64,000 bases of DNA from Micromonospora avicenniae (GTDB lineage Bacteria; Actinomycetota; Actinomycetes; Mycobacteriales; Micromonosporaceae), in assembly GCF_900156065.1 (NCBI RefSeq), contig NZ_FTNF01000001.1, positions 310,001 through 374,000 of the forward strand, written 5' to 3'. Shown here piece by piece: positions 33,757 through 42,936 of this stretch. Below the pieces are notes generated by a model. It was not told where the DNA came from. It did no database searches and saw only the letters and a list, made by a program, of their open reading frames with translations. Each line of letters opens with the position of its first letter. The stretch's first letter is position 1. Position numbers and translations under genes: made by a program.

Positions 33757-36174
33757 GTGGGCGCACCTCCCACCCCGGCCCCGGACCGCGCACCCGCCCA
33801 CCCGATCCCGGGCGTACCCGGCGCCGACCGGTCACTCGCGAGGCCCCGGCGTCGGCTGGTCGCCGCCGTGGCGGCCGTCACCGCACTGGTCGCCGTCGGC
33901 GCCGTCAGCCTCGTCGACCTGCGGCCCCCGGCGCCGCGACCGGCCGACGCGCCGCCGGGCGAGTTCAGTGCCGACCGGGCCTTCCGGAACGTCGAGGTCA
34001 TCGCCGCGCGCCCGCACCCGGCCGGCAGCGCCGCGAACGACGAGGTCCGCGCGCACGTCGAGCAGGTACTGCGGGGGCTCGGCCTGGAGACGCAGGTGCA
34101 GGACGCCGTCGCACCGGAGGCCGGGCAACTCAGTGGGGCGGCCGGAGGTGCCACGCTGGCCCGGGTCCGCAACGTGGTCGCCCGGCTGCCCGGGACCGAT
34201 CCGACCGGCCGGGTCTTCCTGGTCGCCCACTACGACTCGGTGCAGTCCGGCCCGGGTGGCAACGACGACGCCGCCGGCACCTCCGCCGTCCTGGAGGTGG
34301 CCCGGGCGCTGGCCGCCGGACCGCGACCCCGCAACGACATCGTCTTCGTGCTGACCGACGCCGAGGAGGCGTGTCTCTGCGGAGCGTCCGGGTTCGCCGC
34401 CGGCCACCCCCTCGCCGCCGACGGCGGGGTGGTGCTCAACCTGGAGGCCCGCGGCTCGACCGGGCCGGTGATCATGTTCGAGACGTCGCCACGGAACGCG
34501 AAGCTGGTGGACGTCTTCGCCCGGGCCGCGCCGCACCCCGTCGGCACCTCGTTCGCCGTGGAGATCTACCGGGCACTGCCCAACGACACCGACTTCACCG
34601 CGTTCATGGCACATGGCTTCGTCGGCCTCAACTCCGCGTACATCGACGGCGGGGCCATCTACCACACCCCGCTGGACATCGCCGCGGCGTTGGACCGAGC
34701 CAGCCTTCAGCAGCACGGCGACAACGCGCTCGGGATGGCCCGTGAATTCGGCCGGATCGACCTCACCGACCTGACCGCCGACGGGGACGACACCTACTTC
34801 CCGGTGCCCGGAGGACTGGTCCGCTACCCGGGCCAACTGACCCTCCCGCTCGCGCTGCTCGCGCTGGCCGCGGTCGTCGCGCTGGGCTGGCTGGCCCGTC
34901 GGCGGGGCCGTGCCGACGGTCGCCGGCTGGCCGCCGGTCTCGGCCTGGCGCTGGTGCCGATCGTGGCCGCCCCGCTCGCCGCGCAGGCGTTCTGGGCCCT
35001 GATCACCACGATCCGGCCGGGCTACGCCGAGCTGCTCGACCCGTACCGGCCGACCTGGTACCGGCTCGCCGTGCTGGCGCTCGCCGCCGCGGTCGTCTGC
35101 ACCTGGTACGCGTTGACCCGCCGCCGGATCGGCCCGGCCGCGCTGGCCGTCGGCGGGCTGGCCTGGCTGGCCCTGCTCGGGGTGGTGCTCGCGGTGCTGG
35201 TGCCGGGTGGGGCGTACCTCGCCTCCCTGCCGGCGCTGGCCGGCGCGCTCGCCGGCCTGGTCGCGCTCGGCGCCCGGATCGACGGGCCGTGGCCGGTGGT
35301 CGCCGTCACCGCAGGCGGCGCGGTGGCCGTGGTCATCCTGCTGCCCACTGTGGTGCTGCTCTTCCCGGCGCTCGGCATGGCGATGGGCGGGGTTGCCGCA
35401 GTGGTCACCGTGCTGCTCGGGCTGGCCGTACTGCCGGTGGTGGATCTGGTGCATCCCCAGGCCGGCGGGCAGCGCGGCCTGGTGGCGCTACGGGCCCGGC
35501 GGCTCGGTGCGCTGCCCGCGCTGGCCGGCGCGGTCGCGGCGGTGGTCTGCGCCGGGGTGGGGCTCCGCGTCGACCGCTTCGACGCCGCGCATCCCGCACC
35601 CACCCATCTGATGTACGCCCTGGACGCCGGCGCCAACTCGGCCCGGTGGCTCACCGACGAGACCGATCCGCAACCGTGGACCAGCCGGTACGTCGACGGT
35701 CCGACTTCGGTCGCGGACTTCCCGGCGCTCGGCGATCACCCCTTCCGCGGCGGCCCTGCGGAGCCGGTGAACCTGCCCGCCCCGAAGGTCGAGATCCTGG
35801 CCGACAGCAGCGCGGGCGGCGAACGCACCCTGCGGGTACGGGTCACCCCGCAGCGCCCGGTCCGCCTGGCCAGCCTGCACGTCGACACGACGACGGCCAC
35901 GGTGTTGCGCGCCGAGGTCGCCGGCCGCCCAGTGCCGGTCACACCCCGCTCCGGCCGTTGGGGCTTCGGGGTGGTCCTGCACGCCCCGCCGACGGAGGGC
36001 TTCGAGGTGACACTCACCGTCGCCCCGAAGGGCGATCGGGTGGATCTGCGGGCGATGGACGCGAGCGACGGCCTGGCCGAGCTGCCCAGCTTCCGGCCTC
36101 GCCCGCCGGACGTCGGGATCGTCGGCTCGCACAGCTCGGAGATGCTCGCCGTGGCCCGCACCTATCCGGTCTGA
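33757..36174 (+). CDS. M28 aminopeptidase with C-terminal membrane domain
   Basis: About 805 residues. After a Pro-rich start and one membrane helix (VAAVAAVTALVAVGAVSLV) comes an outward-facing M28 zinc peptidase (about residues 70-350): VAHYDSVQSGPGGNDDAAG, TDAEEACLCGA and a later His in AIYHTPLDI. Then eight or nine membrane helices (about 370-610) and a soluble C-terminal domain. The layout matches the vacuolar membrane protease/ER aminopeptidase group. GTG 33757 follows GAGGAG; an upstream GTG at 33712 lacks a binding site. Confidence 0.88.
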   Translation: MGAPPTPAPDRAPAHPIPGVPGADRSLARPRRRLVAAVAAVTALVAVGAVSLVDLRPPAPRPADAPPGEFSADRAFRNVEVIAARPHPAGSAANDEVRAHVEQVLRGLGLETQVQDAVAPEAGQLSGAAGGATLARVRNVVARLPGTDPTGRVFLVAHYDSVQSGPGGNDDAAGTSAVLEVARALAAGPRPRNDIVFVLTDAEEACLCGASGFAAGHPLAADGGVVLNLEARGSTGPVIMFETSPRNAKLVDVFARAAPHPVGTSFAVEIYRALPNDTDFTAFMAHGFVGLNSAYIDGGAIYHTPLDIAAALDRASLQQHGDNALGMAREFGRIDLTDLTADGDDTYFPVPGGLVRYPGQLTLPLALLALAAVVALGWLARRRGRADGRRLAAGLGLALVPIVAAPLAAQAFWALITTIRPGYAELLDPYRPTWYRLAVLALAAAVVCTWYALTRRRIGPAALAVGGLAWLALLGVVLAVLVPGGAYLASLPALAGALAGLVALGARIDGPWPVVAVTAGGAVAVVILLPTVVLLFPALGMAMGGVAAVVTVLLGLAVLPVVDLVHPQAGGQRGLVALRARRLGALPALAGAVAAVVCAGVGLRVDRFDAAHPAPTHLMYALDAGANSARWLTDETDPQPWTSRYVDGPTSVADFPALGDHPFRGGPAEPVNLPAPKVEILADSSAGGERTLRVRVTPQRPVRLASLHVDTTTATVLRAEVAGRPVPVTPRSGRWGFGVVLHAPPTEGFEVTLTVAPKGDRVDLRAMDASDGLAELPSFRPRPPDVGIVGSHSSEMLAVARTYPV

Positions 36175-36175
36175 C

Positions 36176-36203
36176 GGCGGACCGGACCCTGGACCGGTCC
36201 GCC
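36176..36203. terminator. Hairpin between convergent genes
   Basis: A perfect 10-bp stem (GGCGGACCGG with CCGGTCCGCC) and an 8-nt loop, starting two bases after the M28 stop and 19 bases from the stop of the dehydratase gene. Confidence 0.7.
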
Positions 36204-36221
36204 GGGCGTGCACCGGCGGGT

Positions 36222-37160
36222 TCAGTGCGGGCGGGCGGCCAGGTCACTCGGATCGGTGTTGCCGCCGCAGACGATGAGCGCCACCCGCTCACCCTCGCGC
36301 GGCACGTACGCCCGGCCGATCAACGCGGCCAGCGCCGCGGCGCCACCCAGCTCCGCGGCGACCCGCAACTCCGACCAGAGCAGCCGGCGGGCCCGGACCA
36401 GGTCCTCGTCGCGAACCAGCACGGAGACCACACCGGTACGGCGGGCGGTGTCGAAGGCGATCCCACCGATCCGCTGGGCCCCCAACGAGTCGGTGGCGAT
36501 GCCGCCCACCTCGACGTCCACCGGGCGGCCGACCTTGAGCGCGGTGTGCAGGGTGGGAATCTGCTCCGGCTCGACGGCCACCACCCGCACCCCGCCGTCG
36601 AACCAGGTCGCGATCCCTGACACCAGGCCGCCACCCCCGACCGCGACCACCACGGTGTCGATCCCGTCCAGTTGCCGTTCGAGTTCACGGCCGACCGTGC
36701 CCTGGCCGGCCACCACCTCCGGCTGGTCGTACGCGTGCACGACGAGTGCGCCCGTCTCCTCGGCCCGGCGGGTGCTCGCCGCCAGCGCCTCCGCGTAGTG
36801 CTGGCCGACCTGCCGCACCTGGGCGCCGAGCGAGGCCAGCCGCTCCACCTTGACCGGCGAGGCGGTGACGGGCACGAAGACCTCGGCCGGTACGCCCAGC
36901 GCCCGGGCCGCGTACGCGACCGCGAGCCCGTGGTTGCCGCCGGACGCGGCGAGCACGCCCGCCTCCGGCAACGGGCTCTGGAGCATCCGGTTGAAGGCGC
37001 CACGCGGCTTGAAGGAGCCCGCGTGCTGAAACAGTTCCAGTTTCAGGCTGAGCCGCCCCGGTACGCCGAGCTCGCCACCGGCGAGGGTGAGCACCGGCGT
37101 CTGCCGTACCCGGCCGTCGATGAGGGCGGCGGCCGCCTCGACGTCGCTTCTGTCCACCAT
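36222..37160 (-). CDS. Threonine/serine dehydratase-like PLP enzyme
   Basis: 312 residues of the fold-type II PLP family. The PLP Lys is in GSFKPRGAFNRM (about residue 55), the phosphate/substrate loop is ASGGNHGLAVAYAA, and the Gly loop is VAVGGGGLVSGIA. SLGAQRIGG and VCGGNTDPSDL close the site as in serine/threonine dehydratases and racemases. There is no ACT regulatory domain. Starting at ATG 37160 gives the usual catabolic-enzyme length. Confidence 0.9.
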   Translation of the reverse strand: MVDRSDVEAAAALIDGRVRQTPVLTLAGGELGVPGRLSLKLELFQHAGSFKPRGAFNRMLQSPLPEAGVLAASGGNHGLAVAYAARALGVPAEVFVPVTASPVKVERLASLGAQVRQVGQHYAEALAASTRRAEETGALVVHAYDQPEVVAGQGTVGRELERQLDGIDTVVVAVGGGGLVSGIATWFDGGVRVVAVEPEQIPTLHTALKVGRPVDVEVGGIATDSLGAQRIGGIAFDTARRTGVVSVLVRDEDLVRARRLLWSELRVAAELGGAAALAALIGRAYVPREGERVALIVCGGNTDPSDLAARPH

Positions 37161-37370
37161 CCGGGCACGCTCCCCACTCAGACCCAGAGGGCCGGCCGGC
37201 CATCGTCGGTGCGGCCGACGAAACAGCCTAGCCACATCCGGCGGCCATCCTTGCCAGGTGCACCGGCGGGTAGAAGGGGAAGCTCTGCGGCGCTCGACGC
37301 CCAGGGCGCCGTCACGGTCTGGTCCGATACCCGCCAGAACCGCTGCGCTGTTGGTGCTTTGCTCAGGTCC

Positions 37371-38186
37371 ATGACCAACTCGCAGCACGAACGCGCCCTG
37401 CACTTGCGCACCCTGCACCGTCCCGGTCAGCCGCTGGTGCTCCCCAACGCCTGGGACGCCGCGAGCGCCCGGCTGATCGAGGAGGCCGGCGCAGCCGCCG
37501 TCGCGACCACCAGCGCCGGGGTGGCCTGGAGCGTAGGCGCGGGCGACGGCGAGACGATGGGCCGTGACCGCGCGCTCGACCTGATCGCCCGCGTGGCGTC
37601 CGCGGTCAGCGTGCCGGTCACCGCCGACATCGAAGGCGGGTACGCGGAGGACGCCGACGGAGTCGCCGAGACGATCCGCGGGGTGCTCGACGCCGGAGCG
37701 GTAGGGGTCAACCTGGAAGAAGGTCCGCGGCCGGCCGCCGAACACGTCGACCGGATCGCGGCCGCGCGGAAATGCGCAGGTGCGGCGCTGTTCATCAACG
37801 CCCGGATCGACACCTACCTGCTCTCCCTCGGAGATCCGGCCACCCGGCTGCGGGACACGCTGGATCGGGCGGCGGCCTACGTCACCGCTGGCGCGGACGG
37901 CATCTTCGTGCCCGGCGTGGCCGACGCCGAAACCATCGCGGTGCTCGCGGCCGAGCTCACGGTGCCGTTGAACGTGATGGCCAGGCCGGGCTCACCCTCG
38001 ATCGGTGAGCTCGCTGCCCTGGGCGTCGCCCGGATCAGCCTCGGCCCGGCGATCGCCCTCACCGCGTACGCGGCAGCGCGGCGCGCCACCCGCGAACTGC
38101 TGACCGCCGGGACCTACCAGGCCCTCGACGGATCACTGGGCTTCGCAGAGATCGATGCGCTGATGGCAGCGCCGGCCCGACGATGA
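37371..38186 (+). CDS. Isocitrate lyase/PEP mutase-family enzyme
   Basis: 271 residues, a TIM-barrel of the PEP mutase/isocitrate lyase superfamily. Recognisable parts are LPNAWDAASARLIEEAGAAA, VTADIEGGYAED (metal-binding acids), GVNLEEG, and NARIDTYL. The Cys of true isocitrate lyases (KKCGH) is replaced here by FINARIDTY context, as in oxaloacetate or phosphonate-related hydrolases, so the carbon-carbon or carbon-phosphorus substrate is open. ATG 37371. Confidence 0.88.
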   Translation: MTNSQHERALHLRTLHRPGQPLVLPNAWDAASARLIEEAGAAAVATTSAGVAWSVGAGDGETMGRDRALDLIARVASAVSVPVTADIEGGYAEDADGVAETIRGVLDAGAVGVNLEEGPRPAAEHVDRIAAARKCAGAALFINARIDTYLLSLGDPATRLRDTLDRAAAYVTAGADGIFVPGVADAETIAVLAAELTVPLNVMARPGSPSIGELAALGVARISLGPAIALTAYAAARRATRELLTAGTYQALDGSLGFAEIDALMAAPARR

Positions 38187-38210
38187 CCGCGTAGCCGGCG
38201 CTCGGCGCCC

Positions 38211-38465
38211 CTACTTCCAGCGGAAGTGCACGAAGAGGCGGCCGAAGTTCTTGGAGTCCTTCTCCACCCGGTGGTAGAGCTGCTTGACGTCCTTCTGGTC
38301 GAGGAAGCGCAGCACCCGCTTCTTGAGCTGACCGGAGCCCTTCCCCGGAATGATCTCCACGAGAGTGGCCTTCTTGGCGACCGCCTCGTCCATGATCGCC
38401 CGCAGCGCGCGGTCGATGTCGTGACCCTTGTTGTAGATGTCGTGGAGATCGAGCTTGAGCTTCAC
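38211..38465 (-). CDS. Stand-alone Smr-domain protein
   Basis: An 84-residue protein that is just a small MutS-related domain: LDLHDIYNKGHDIDRALRAIM, then VEIIPGKGSGQLKKRVLRFL. The LDLH and GKGSGQL motifs are the nicking-endonuclease/nucleic-acid site of Smr domains. It may act in DNA or RNA handling; stand-alone Smr proteins are poorly characterised. The gene is convergent with the PEP mutase-like gene. Confidence 0.85.
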   Translation of the reverse strand: MKLKLDLHDIYNKGHDIDRALRAIMDEAVAKKATLVEIIPGKGSGQLKKRVLRFLDQKDVKQLYHRVEKDSKNFGRLFVHFRWK

Positions 38466-38509
38466 CAGTTCATCCTAGGTCCGGCGGGCCGGGGCCCGGA
38501 GACGGCGAA

Positions 38510-38531
38510 GGGCAGCCCGGATGGGCTGCCC
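38510..38531 (-). terminator. Hairpin after the TPR gene
   Basis: A perfect 9-bp stem (GGGCAGCCC) with a 4-nt loop lies 19 bases past the stop of the TPR gene and upstream of the Smr gene. Confidence 0.65.
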
Positions 38532-38549
38532 TGTCCGTTCGCTTCGACG

Positions 38550-38918
38550 TCAGCGACCGCCGCTGACCCGGTTCTCCACCCGGGAGACCGCGGTGCGGTA
38601 GTCGTGGTTGTCGCTGTGCATGGCGGCGGCGATCCGCAGGTGCCGGAGCGCGTCCGGGTACCGGTTCAGCCGCTCGAGCGTACGGCCCAGCACGTGGTGC
38701 GCGTAGTGGTCGCTCGGGTCCCGATCGACCAGCTCCTGCAGGTGCTCCTCGGCCCGGTTGAGCTGGGCGGACTTGAAGTACGCACGGGCCAGCAGCTGCC
38801 GCACCGAGGCGTTGTTCGGCTCCGCCTCGACGATCGGCTCGAGCAGCCGGGCGGCTTCGGTGGCGTCACCGATCTCGAAGAACAAGGTCGCCCGCCGGTA
38901 GTCGGCCAGAAGATCCAT
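38550..38918 (-). CDS. TPR-repeat protein
   Basis: 122 residues, almost entirely three tetratricopeptide repeats (ATLFFEIGDATEAARLLEPI, LARAYFKSAQLNRAEEHLQE, LGRTLERLNRYPDALRHLRIA). A protein-protein adaptor with no enzymatic domain. ATG 38918 follows GAGGGG; the frame is open to 38945 but without a ribosome site there. Partner unknown. Confidence 0.85.
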   Translation of the reverse strand: MDLLADYRRATLFFEIGDATEAARLLEPIVEAEPNNASVRQLLARAYFKSAQLNRAEEHLQELVDRDPSDHYAHHVLGRTLERLNRYPDALRHLRIAAAMHSDNHDYRTAVSRVENRVSGGR

Positions 38919-39023
38919 TACCACCCCTCGTCTCGCGTCGGTCACTCACCTGACACTCACGTAACGCCGCCCGGGCCTCAGCTGTTCCTGAGTGGGCGGG
39001 AGTACGGCAAAGCCTCCGCACGG

Positions 39024-39785
39024 TCAGGCGGGGCGGGCGGCGGCCAGGTCCCACGCGCGTACGCCGCCGACGATCCCGGCCGTGTTCGGCACCACCACCA
39101 CGTCGTCGCCCATCCGGGCCAGCTGGTCCGGCCGGACCAGCCGCGAGTTGCCCCCGCCCAGGTAGAGCCGGTCCCAGCGGAACACGGGTCGGAGCCCCTC
39201 GACCACACCCCGTACCCGACGTGACCAGAACGCATCGCCGAGCCGCCGCCGTTCCGGTTCGCCGATGTACGTGTCGTACGTCATTCCCCAGCGCACCGGC
39301 GCGTGCGACAGCTCCAGGTGCGGCGCGAGCACCCCGCCGTCGAAGAGGGCGGAGCCCAGCCCGGTGCCGAGGGTGAGCACCAGCTCCAGCCCCGTGCCGG
39401 CCACCACCCCGGCGCCGTGCACCTCGGCGTCGTTGAGAACCAGCGCGGGCACCCCGAACGCGTCGGCCAGCGCCGACCGCACGTCCCAGCCGGACCACTC
39501 GGCGAGCAGGTCCGGATCCACCTTCGTACGCGGCCCGGCCCGGGTGACGTAGTGCGGTGTGGCCACCACCACACCGTGCCGCAGCATGCCGGGCAGCCCG
39601 ACGGTCACCCGGTCCGCCGGGGGCAGCTGGGCGCCCAGGTCGAGCAGGGTCTTGACGAAGAGCGAGGTGGGCAGCGGGTACGGCGTGGGCACCCGGAGCG
39701 GGCGGGTCCGCATCGTGCCCGCCTCGTCGAGGACCGAGGCCTTGATGCCCCCGCCACCGCAGTCGATCGCCAGTGTGGTCACCAC
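39024..39785 (-). CDS. ROK / polyphosphate-glucokinase-like sugar kinase
   Basis: 253 residues of the ROK/PPGK type. The phosphate-1 motif LAIDCGGGGIKASVLD is at the N-terminus, then VGLPGMLRHG, LNDAEVHGAG and the adenosine-type LTLGTGLGSALF, followed by HLELSHAP. Length and motifs fit polyphosphate glucokinases, which phosphorylate glucose from polyphosphate or ATP. The GTG start at 39785 is chosen. Confidence 0.85.
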   Translation of the reverse strand: MVTTLAIDCGGGGIKASVLDEAGTMRTRPLRVPTPYPLPTSLFVKTLLDLGAQLPPADRVTVGLPGMLRHGVVVATPHYVTRAGPRTKVDPDLLAEWSGWDVRSALADAFGVPALVLNDAEVHGAGVVAGTGLELVLTLGTGLGSALFDGGVLAPHLELSHAPVRWGMTYDTYIGEPERRRLGDAFWSRRVRGVVEGLRPVFRWDRLYLGGGNSRLVRPDQLARMGDDVVVVPNTAGIVGGVRAWDLAAARPA

Positions 39786-39847
39786 TCCGCCGAGTCTGCA
39801 CCTTCCGGGCGGGTCACGTACGCCGGGCCGGATAGGCTCGCCTCCTC

Positions 39848-41485
39848 ATGAGCGCCACGTTGATCGTCAAGAACCTCTCCGCCGGGCACGGCGACAAGCC
39901 GCTCTTCACCGGACTGGACCTGGTCGTCGCACCCGGCGACGTCGTCGGCCTGGTCGGCCCGAACGGCGCCGGGAAGTCGACGCTGCTGCGTACGCTCGCC
40001 GGGTTGCTGCCGGTGGAGGCCGGCAGCGTCACGCTCAACCCGCCCACCGCGAGTGTCGGGCACCTGCCGCAGGAGCCGGAGCGGCGCCCGGGCGAGACGG
40101 TGCGCGCCTTCCTGGCCCGCCGCACCGGGGTGGCCGCGGCGCAGGTCGCCCTGGACGCCGCCACGGAGGCGCTCACGGCCGGTCGGGCCGGCGCCGACGA
40201 CGCGTACGCCGAGGCGCTGGAGCGATGGCTGGCACTCGGCGGCGCGGACCTGGACGAACGGGCCGAGCAGGTCGCCGCCGAGCTGGGTCTCGCGGTGGAC
40301 CTGGAGCAGGAGATGACCGGTCTCTCCGGCGGCCAGGCGGCCCGGGCCGGGCTGGCCTCGCTGCTGCTCAGCCGGTACGACGTGTTCCTGCTCGACGAGC
40401 CCACCAACGACCTGGACCTGGCGGGGCTGGAGCGGCTCGAGGAGTTCGTGACGGGACTGCGCGCCGGCACGGTGCTGGTCAGCCACGACCGGGAGTTCCT
40501 GACCCGGACGGTGACCCGGGTGCTGGAGCTGGACCTGCCGCAGCAGCAGGTCAACCACTTCGGCGGAGGCTACGCGGCCTACCTGGAGGAGCGGGAGGTG
40601 GCTCGCCGGCACGCCCGCGCCGACTACGAGGAGTACGCCGACACCCGCGCCGCCCTGGAGGCCCGCGCCCGGGCGCAGCGCGCCTGGATGGAGAAGGGTG
40701 TCAAGAACGCCCGGCGCAAGGCCACCGACAACGACAAGATCGGGCGGAAGTTCCGCGCCGAGGCGACGGAGAAGCAGGCGGCGAAGGCCCGCCAGACCGA
40801 GCGGCTGATCGAGCGGTTGGACGTGGTCGAGGAGCCGCGCAAGGAGTGGGAGCTGCGGATGGAGATCGCCGCTGCGCCCCGCGCCGGTGCCGTCGTGGCC
40901 TCGCTCCGCGACGCCGTGGTACGCCGCGGCAGCTTCACGCTCGGACCGGTGAACCTCCAGATCGACTGGGCCGACCGGGTGGCGGTGACCGGCGCGAACG
41001 GCTCCGGCAAGTCCACGCTCCTGGCCGCCCTGCTGGGTCGGCTGCCGCTCGACGCCGGCCACGCCGCGCTCGGCCCGGGCGTGGTGGTCGGCGAGGTCGA
41101 CCAGGCCCGGGGATTCTTCCTCGGCGACGTACCGCTCATCGACGCGTTCCGGACCGCCGTACCGGAGATGTCGCCGGCGGACGCGCGGACACTGCTCGCC
41201 AAGTTCGGCCTGCGCGCCGGGCACGTGCTGCGACCGGCCGCGACGCTCTCCCCCGGCGAGCGGACGCGGGCCGCGCTGGCGCTGCTGCAGGGGCGCGGGG
41301 TGAACCTGTTGGTGCTCGACGAACCCACGAACCACCTGGACCTGCCCGCCATCGAGCAGCTGGAATCGGCGCTGGCCGGCTACCCGGGGACGCTGCTGCT
41401 GGTCACCCACGACCGGCGGATGCTCGGCGCGGTGGCGACCAACCGGCGGCTGCGCGTGGACGCGGGGCGGATCGCCGAGGATTGA
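39848..41485 (+). CDS. ABC-F family ATPase
   Basis: 545 residues, two ABC domains with no membrane part. First: GPNGAGKST, LSGGQAARAG, VFLLDEPTNDLDL. Linker: a charged helical stretch (about 235-320, WMEKGVKNARRKATDNDK). Second: GANGSGKST, LSPGERTRAA, LLVLDEPTNHLDL. Members act on ribosomes, for example in antibiotic resistance or translation rescue; neither is proven here. Confidence 0.92.
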   Translation: MSATLIVKNLSAGHGDKPLFTGLDLVVAPGDVVGLVGPNGAGKSTLLRTLAGLLPVEAGSVTLNPPTASVGHLPQEPERRPGETVRAFLARRTGVAAAQVALDAATEALTAGRAGADDAYAEALERWLALGGADLDERAEQVAAELGLAVDLEQEMTGLSGGQAARAGLASLLLSRYDVFLLDEPTNDLDLAGLERLEEFVTGLRAGTVLVSHDREFLTRTVTRVLELDLPQQQVNHFGGGYAAYLEEREVARRHARADYEEYADTRAALEARARAQRAWMEKGVKNARRKATDNDKIGRKFRAEATEKQAAKARQTERLIERLDVVEEPRKEWELRMEIAAAPRAGAVVASLRDAVVRRGSFTLGPVNLQIDWADRVAVTGANGSGKSTLLAALLGRLPLDAGHAALGPGVVVGEVDQARGFFLGDVPLIDAFRTAVPEMSPADARTLLAKFGLRAGHVLRPAATLSPGERTRAALALLQGRGVNLLVLDEPTNHLDLPAIEQLESALAGYPGTLLLVTHDRRMLGAVATNRRLRVDAGRIAED

Positions 41486-41524
41486 TGCCGTGCCGGCGGC
41501 GCCGTCCGGGGTGAGAATGACCCC

Positions 41525-41842
41525 ATGCTCAAGTGGGAGTACGCGCTGCTGGTCCGCCGGCGTCAGGCGGCGACCAGCGACCTCGGCTGGGAGGTCACCT
41601 TCGTCTGGTACGGCCCGGACGGCTCGATGGTCGATGTCACCCCGTACGGGGACACCGCGCTGGCCCACCTGAACCGGGCGGGTGACCAGGGCTGGGAGTT
41701 GGTCGCGATGAGCGAGGACCCGTCCATGCCCGGCAACAACGAGCTGCACCGCTACCACCTCAAGCGACCCAGGCCGGCGACGCCCCCGCCGCGGCAGCGG
41801 ATGCGGGTCGGCGGCCGGCCGCGGCGTACCGCCACCGGCTGA
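41525..41842 (+). CDS. DUF4177-like small protein
   Basis: 105 residues. The first 75 have the DUF4177-like pattern MLKWEYALLVRR...LAHLNRAGDQGWELVAMSED...HRYHLKRP. The last 25 are a basic Pro/Arg tail. ATG 41525 is 39 bases after the ABC-F stop, so it may be cotranscribed. Function unknown. Confidence 0.75.
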   Translation: MLKWEYALLVRRRQAATSDLGWEVTFVWYGPDGSMVDVTPYGDTALAHLNRAGDQGWELVAMSEDPSMPGNNELHRYHLKRPRPATPPPRQRMRVGGRPRRTATG

Positions 41843-42034
41843 CCTGCGCGCGGACGGCGCAGCGATGGTCCCCGACGTCGCCGCCACCGCCGGCTGGAGC
41901 AACGAGCGTGCCGCCGGGCTGACCTCGACGAGGCCCGGGCCCGCCGCCGCGTCGCTCGGTGCTCAGCCGCAGGAGTGCTCGTCGCGGCAGGCATACCGGA
42001 CGCCGATGCGGGTAACGGGCGGCCGGAGGTGGAC

Positions 42035-42760
42035 ATGGTCGCGTTGGCACAGACCCCGCCGTCGGGCGATCGCCTACGGGCGATCGACGGCTTCCTGGCC
42101 GAGGCGTGGGCGGATCGGAAGGCACACGACGACCGGCTGCGCGACCTCGCCGTAGAGGTGCGTTTCGACCGGGGGGTCGCCCACGTGACCGGCGAGGTCG
42201 CCGATCCGGAGCAGCTCCGACTGGCCCGGGATCGGATCGGCCAGTTGGCCGGGGTGCTGGGCGTCTGGTGCAAGGTGCGGATCGCCGGGCGGGATCCGGT
42301 GGTGGTGGACCTCGGCTGCGGCCCGAACAAGCAGTGGCCGGGCAACCTGGGACTGGACATCTTCCCGGCCAAGGGGGTGGACGCGGTGGCGGACCTCTCG
42401 GGTTCGCTGCCGCTGGCCGACGACTCGGTCGACGTGTTCTTCACGGTGCACATCCTGGAGCATCTGATCGATTTCCTGCCGCTGCTCGACGAGTGCCATC
42501 GGGTGCTCCGGCCGGGTGGCGTACTGCACGTGATGAGCCCGTGGTGGGGGCACGTCAACGCGGTGGCCGACCCGACCCATGTACGGCTGCTCGACGTGCA
42601 GACGTTCAAGGGGATCTGTCTTCAGCGTCCGCCGGGTACCCCGCGCTGGTACCCGCTGCACGCGGGCTGCGACGGCGCCTCGATCTTCGCCGACCTCACC
42701 CCCGTCCCACCCGACGCCGAACCACCCACCAAATCCCACCTGGCCCGCTTCTTCGACTGA
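42035..42760 (+). CDS. BON-like domain fused to a SAM methyltransferase
   Basis: 241 residues. Residues about 20-80 resemble a BON domain (LRDLAVEVRFDRGVAHVTGEVADPEQLRLAR...GVLGVWCKVRIAG). Residues 85-241 are a class I methyltransferase: VVVDLGCGPNKQWPGNLGLD as motif I, DDSVDVFFTVHILEHLIDFLPLL, and HRVLRPGGVLHVMSP. ATG 42035 follows GGAGG. BON domains usually bind membranes or phospholipids, so the methyl acceptor could be membrane-linked; that is inference. Confidence 0.82.
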   Translation: MVALAQTPPSGDRLRAIDGFLAEAWADRKAHDDRLRDLAVEVRFDRGVAHVTGEVADPEQLRLARDRIGQLAGVLGVWCKVRIAGRDPVVVDLGCGPNKQWPGNLGLDIFPAKGVDAVADLSGSLPLADDSVDVFFTVHILEHLIDFLPLLDECHRVLRPGGVLHVMSPWWGHVNAVADPTHVRLLDVQTFKGICLQRPPGTPRWYPLHAGCDGASIFADLTPVPPDAEPPTKSHLARFFD

Positions 42761-42868
42761 CCCCGCCCCGCACCCTCCACGGCGCTCCGGCACCCGCGCC
42801 GGTTACCCGCCCGCGCCGGTTGCCTGCCCGCGCCGGTTACCCGCCCTCGCCGGTTACCCGCCCGCGCC

Positions 42869-42930
42869 GGTTGATCAAGAGGTTGGCGTCATCGTCGAGC
42901 CGTTTTCTGACGTGAACCTCTTGATCAACC
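42869..42930. repeat. Palindromic intergenic repeat, family 2, copy 2
   Basis: GGTTGATCAAGAGGTT (42869-42884) is exactly complementary to 42915-42930, and after one mismatch the next five positions pair too (one a G-T wobble). The loop is 18 bases. The left arm resembles that of the 13672-13731 repeat (GTYGATCAWGARGTT). It sits at the convergent ends of the methyltransferase and LacI genes, preceded by several near-copies of CCGCGCCGGTT. Confidence 0.75.
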
Positions 42931-42936
42931 CGGGGT

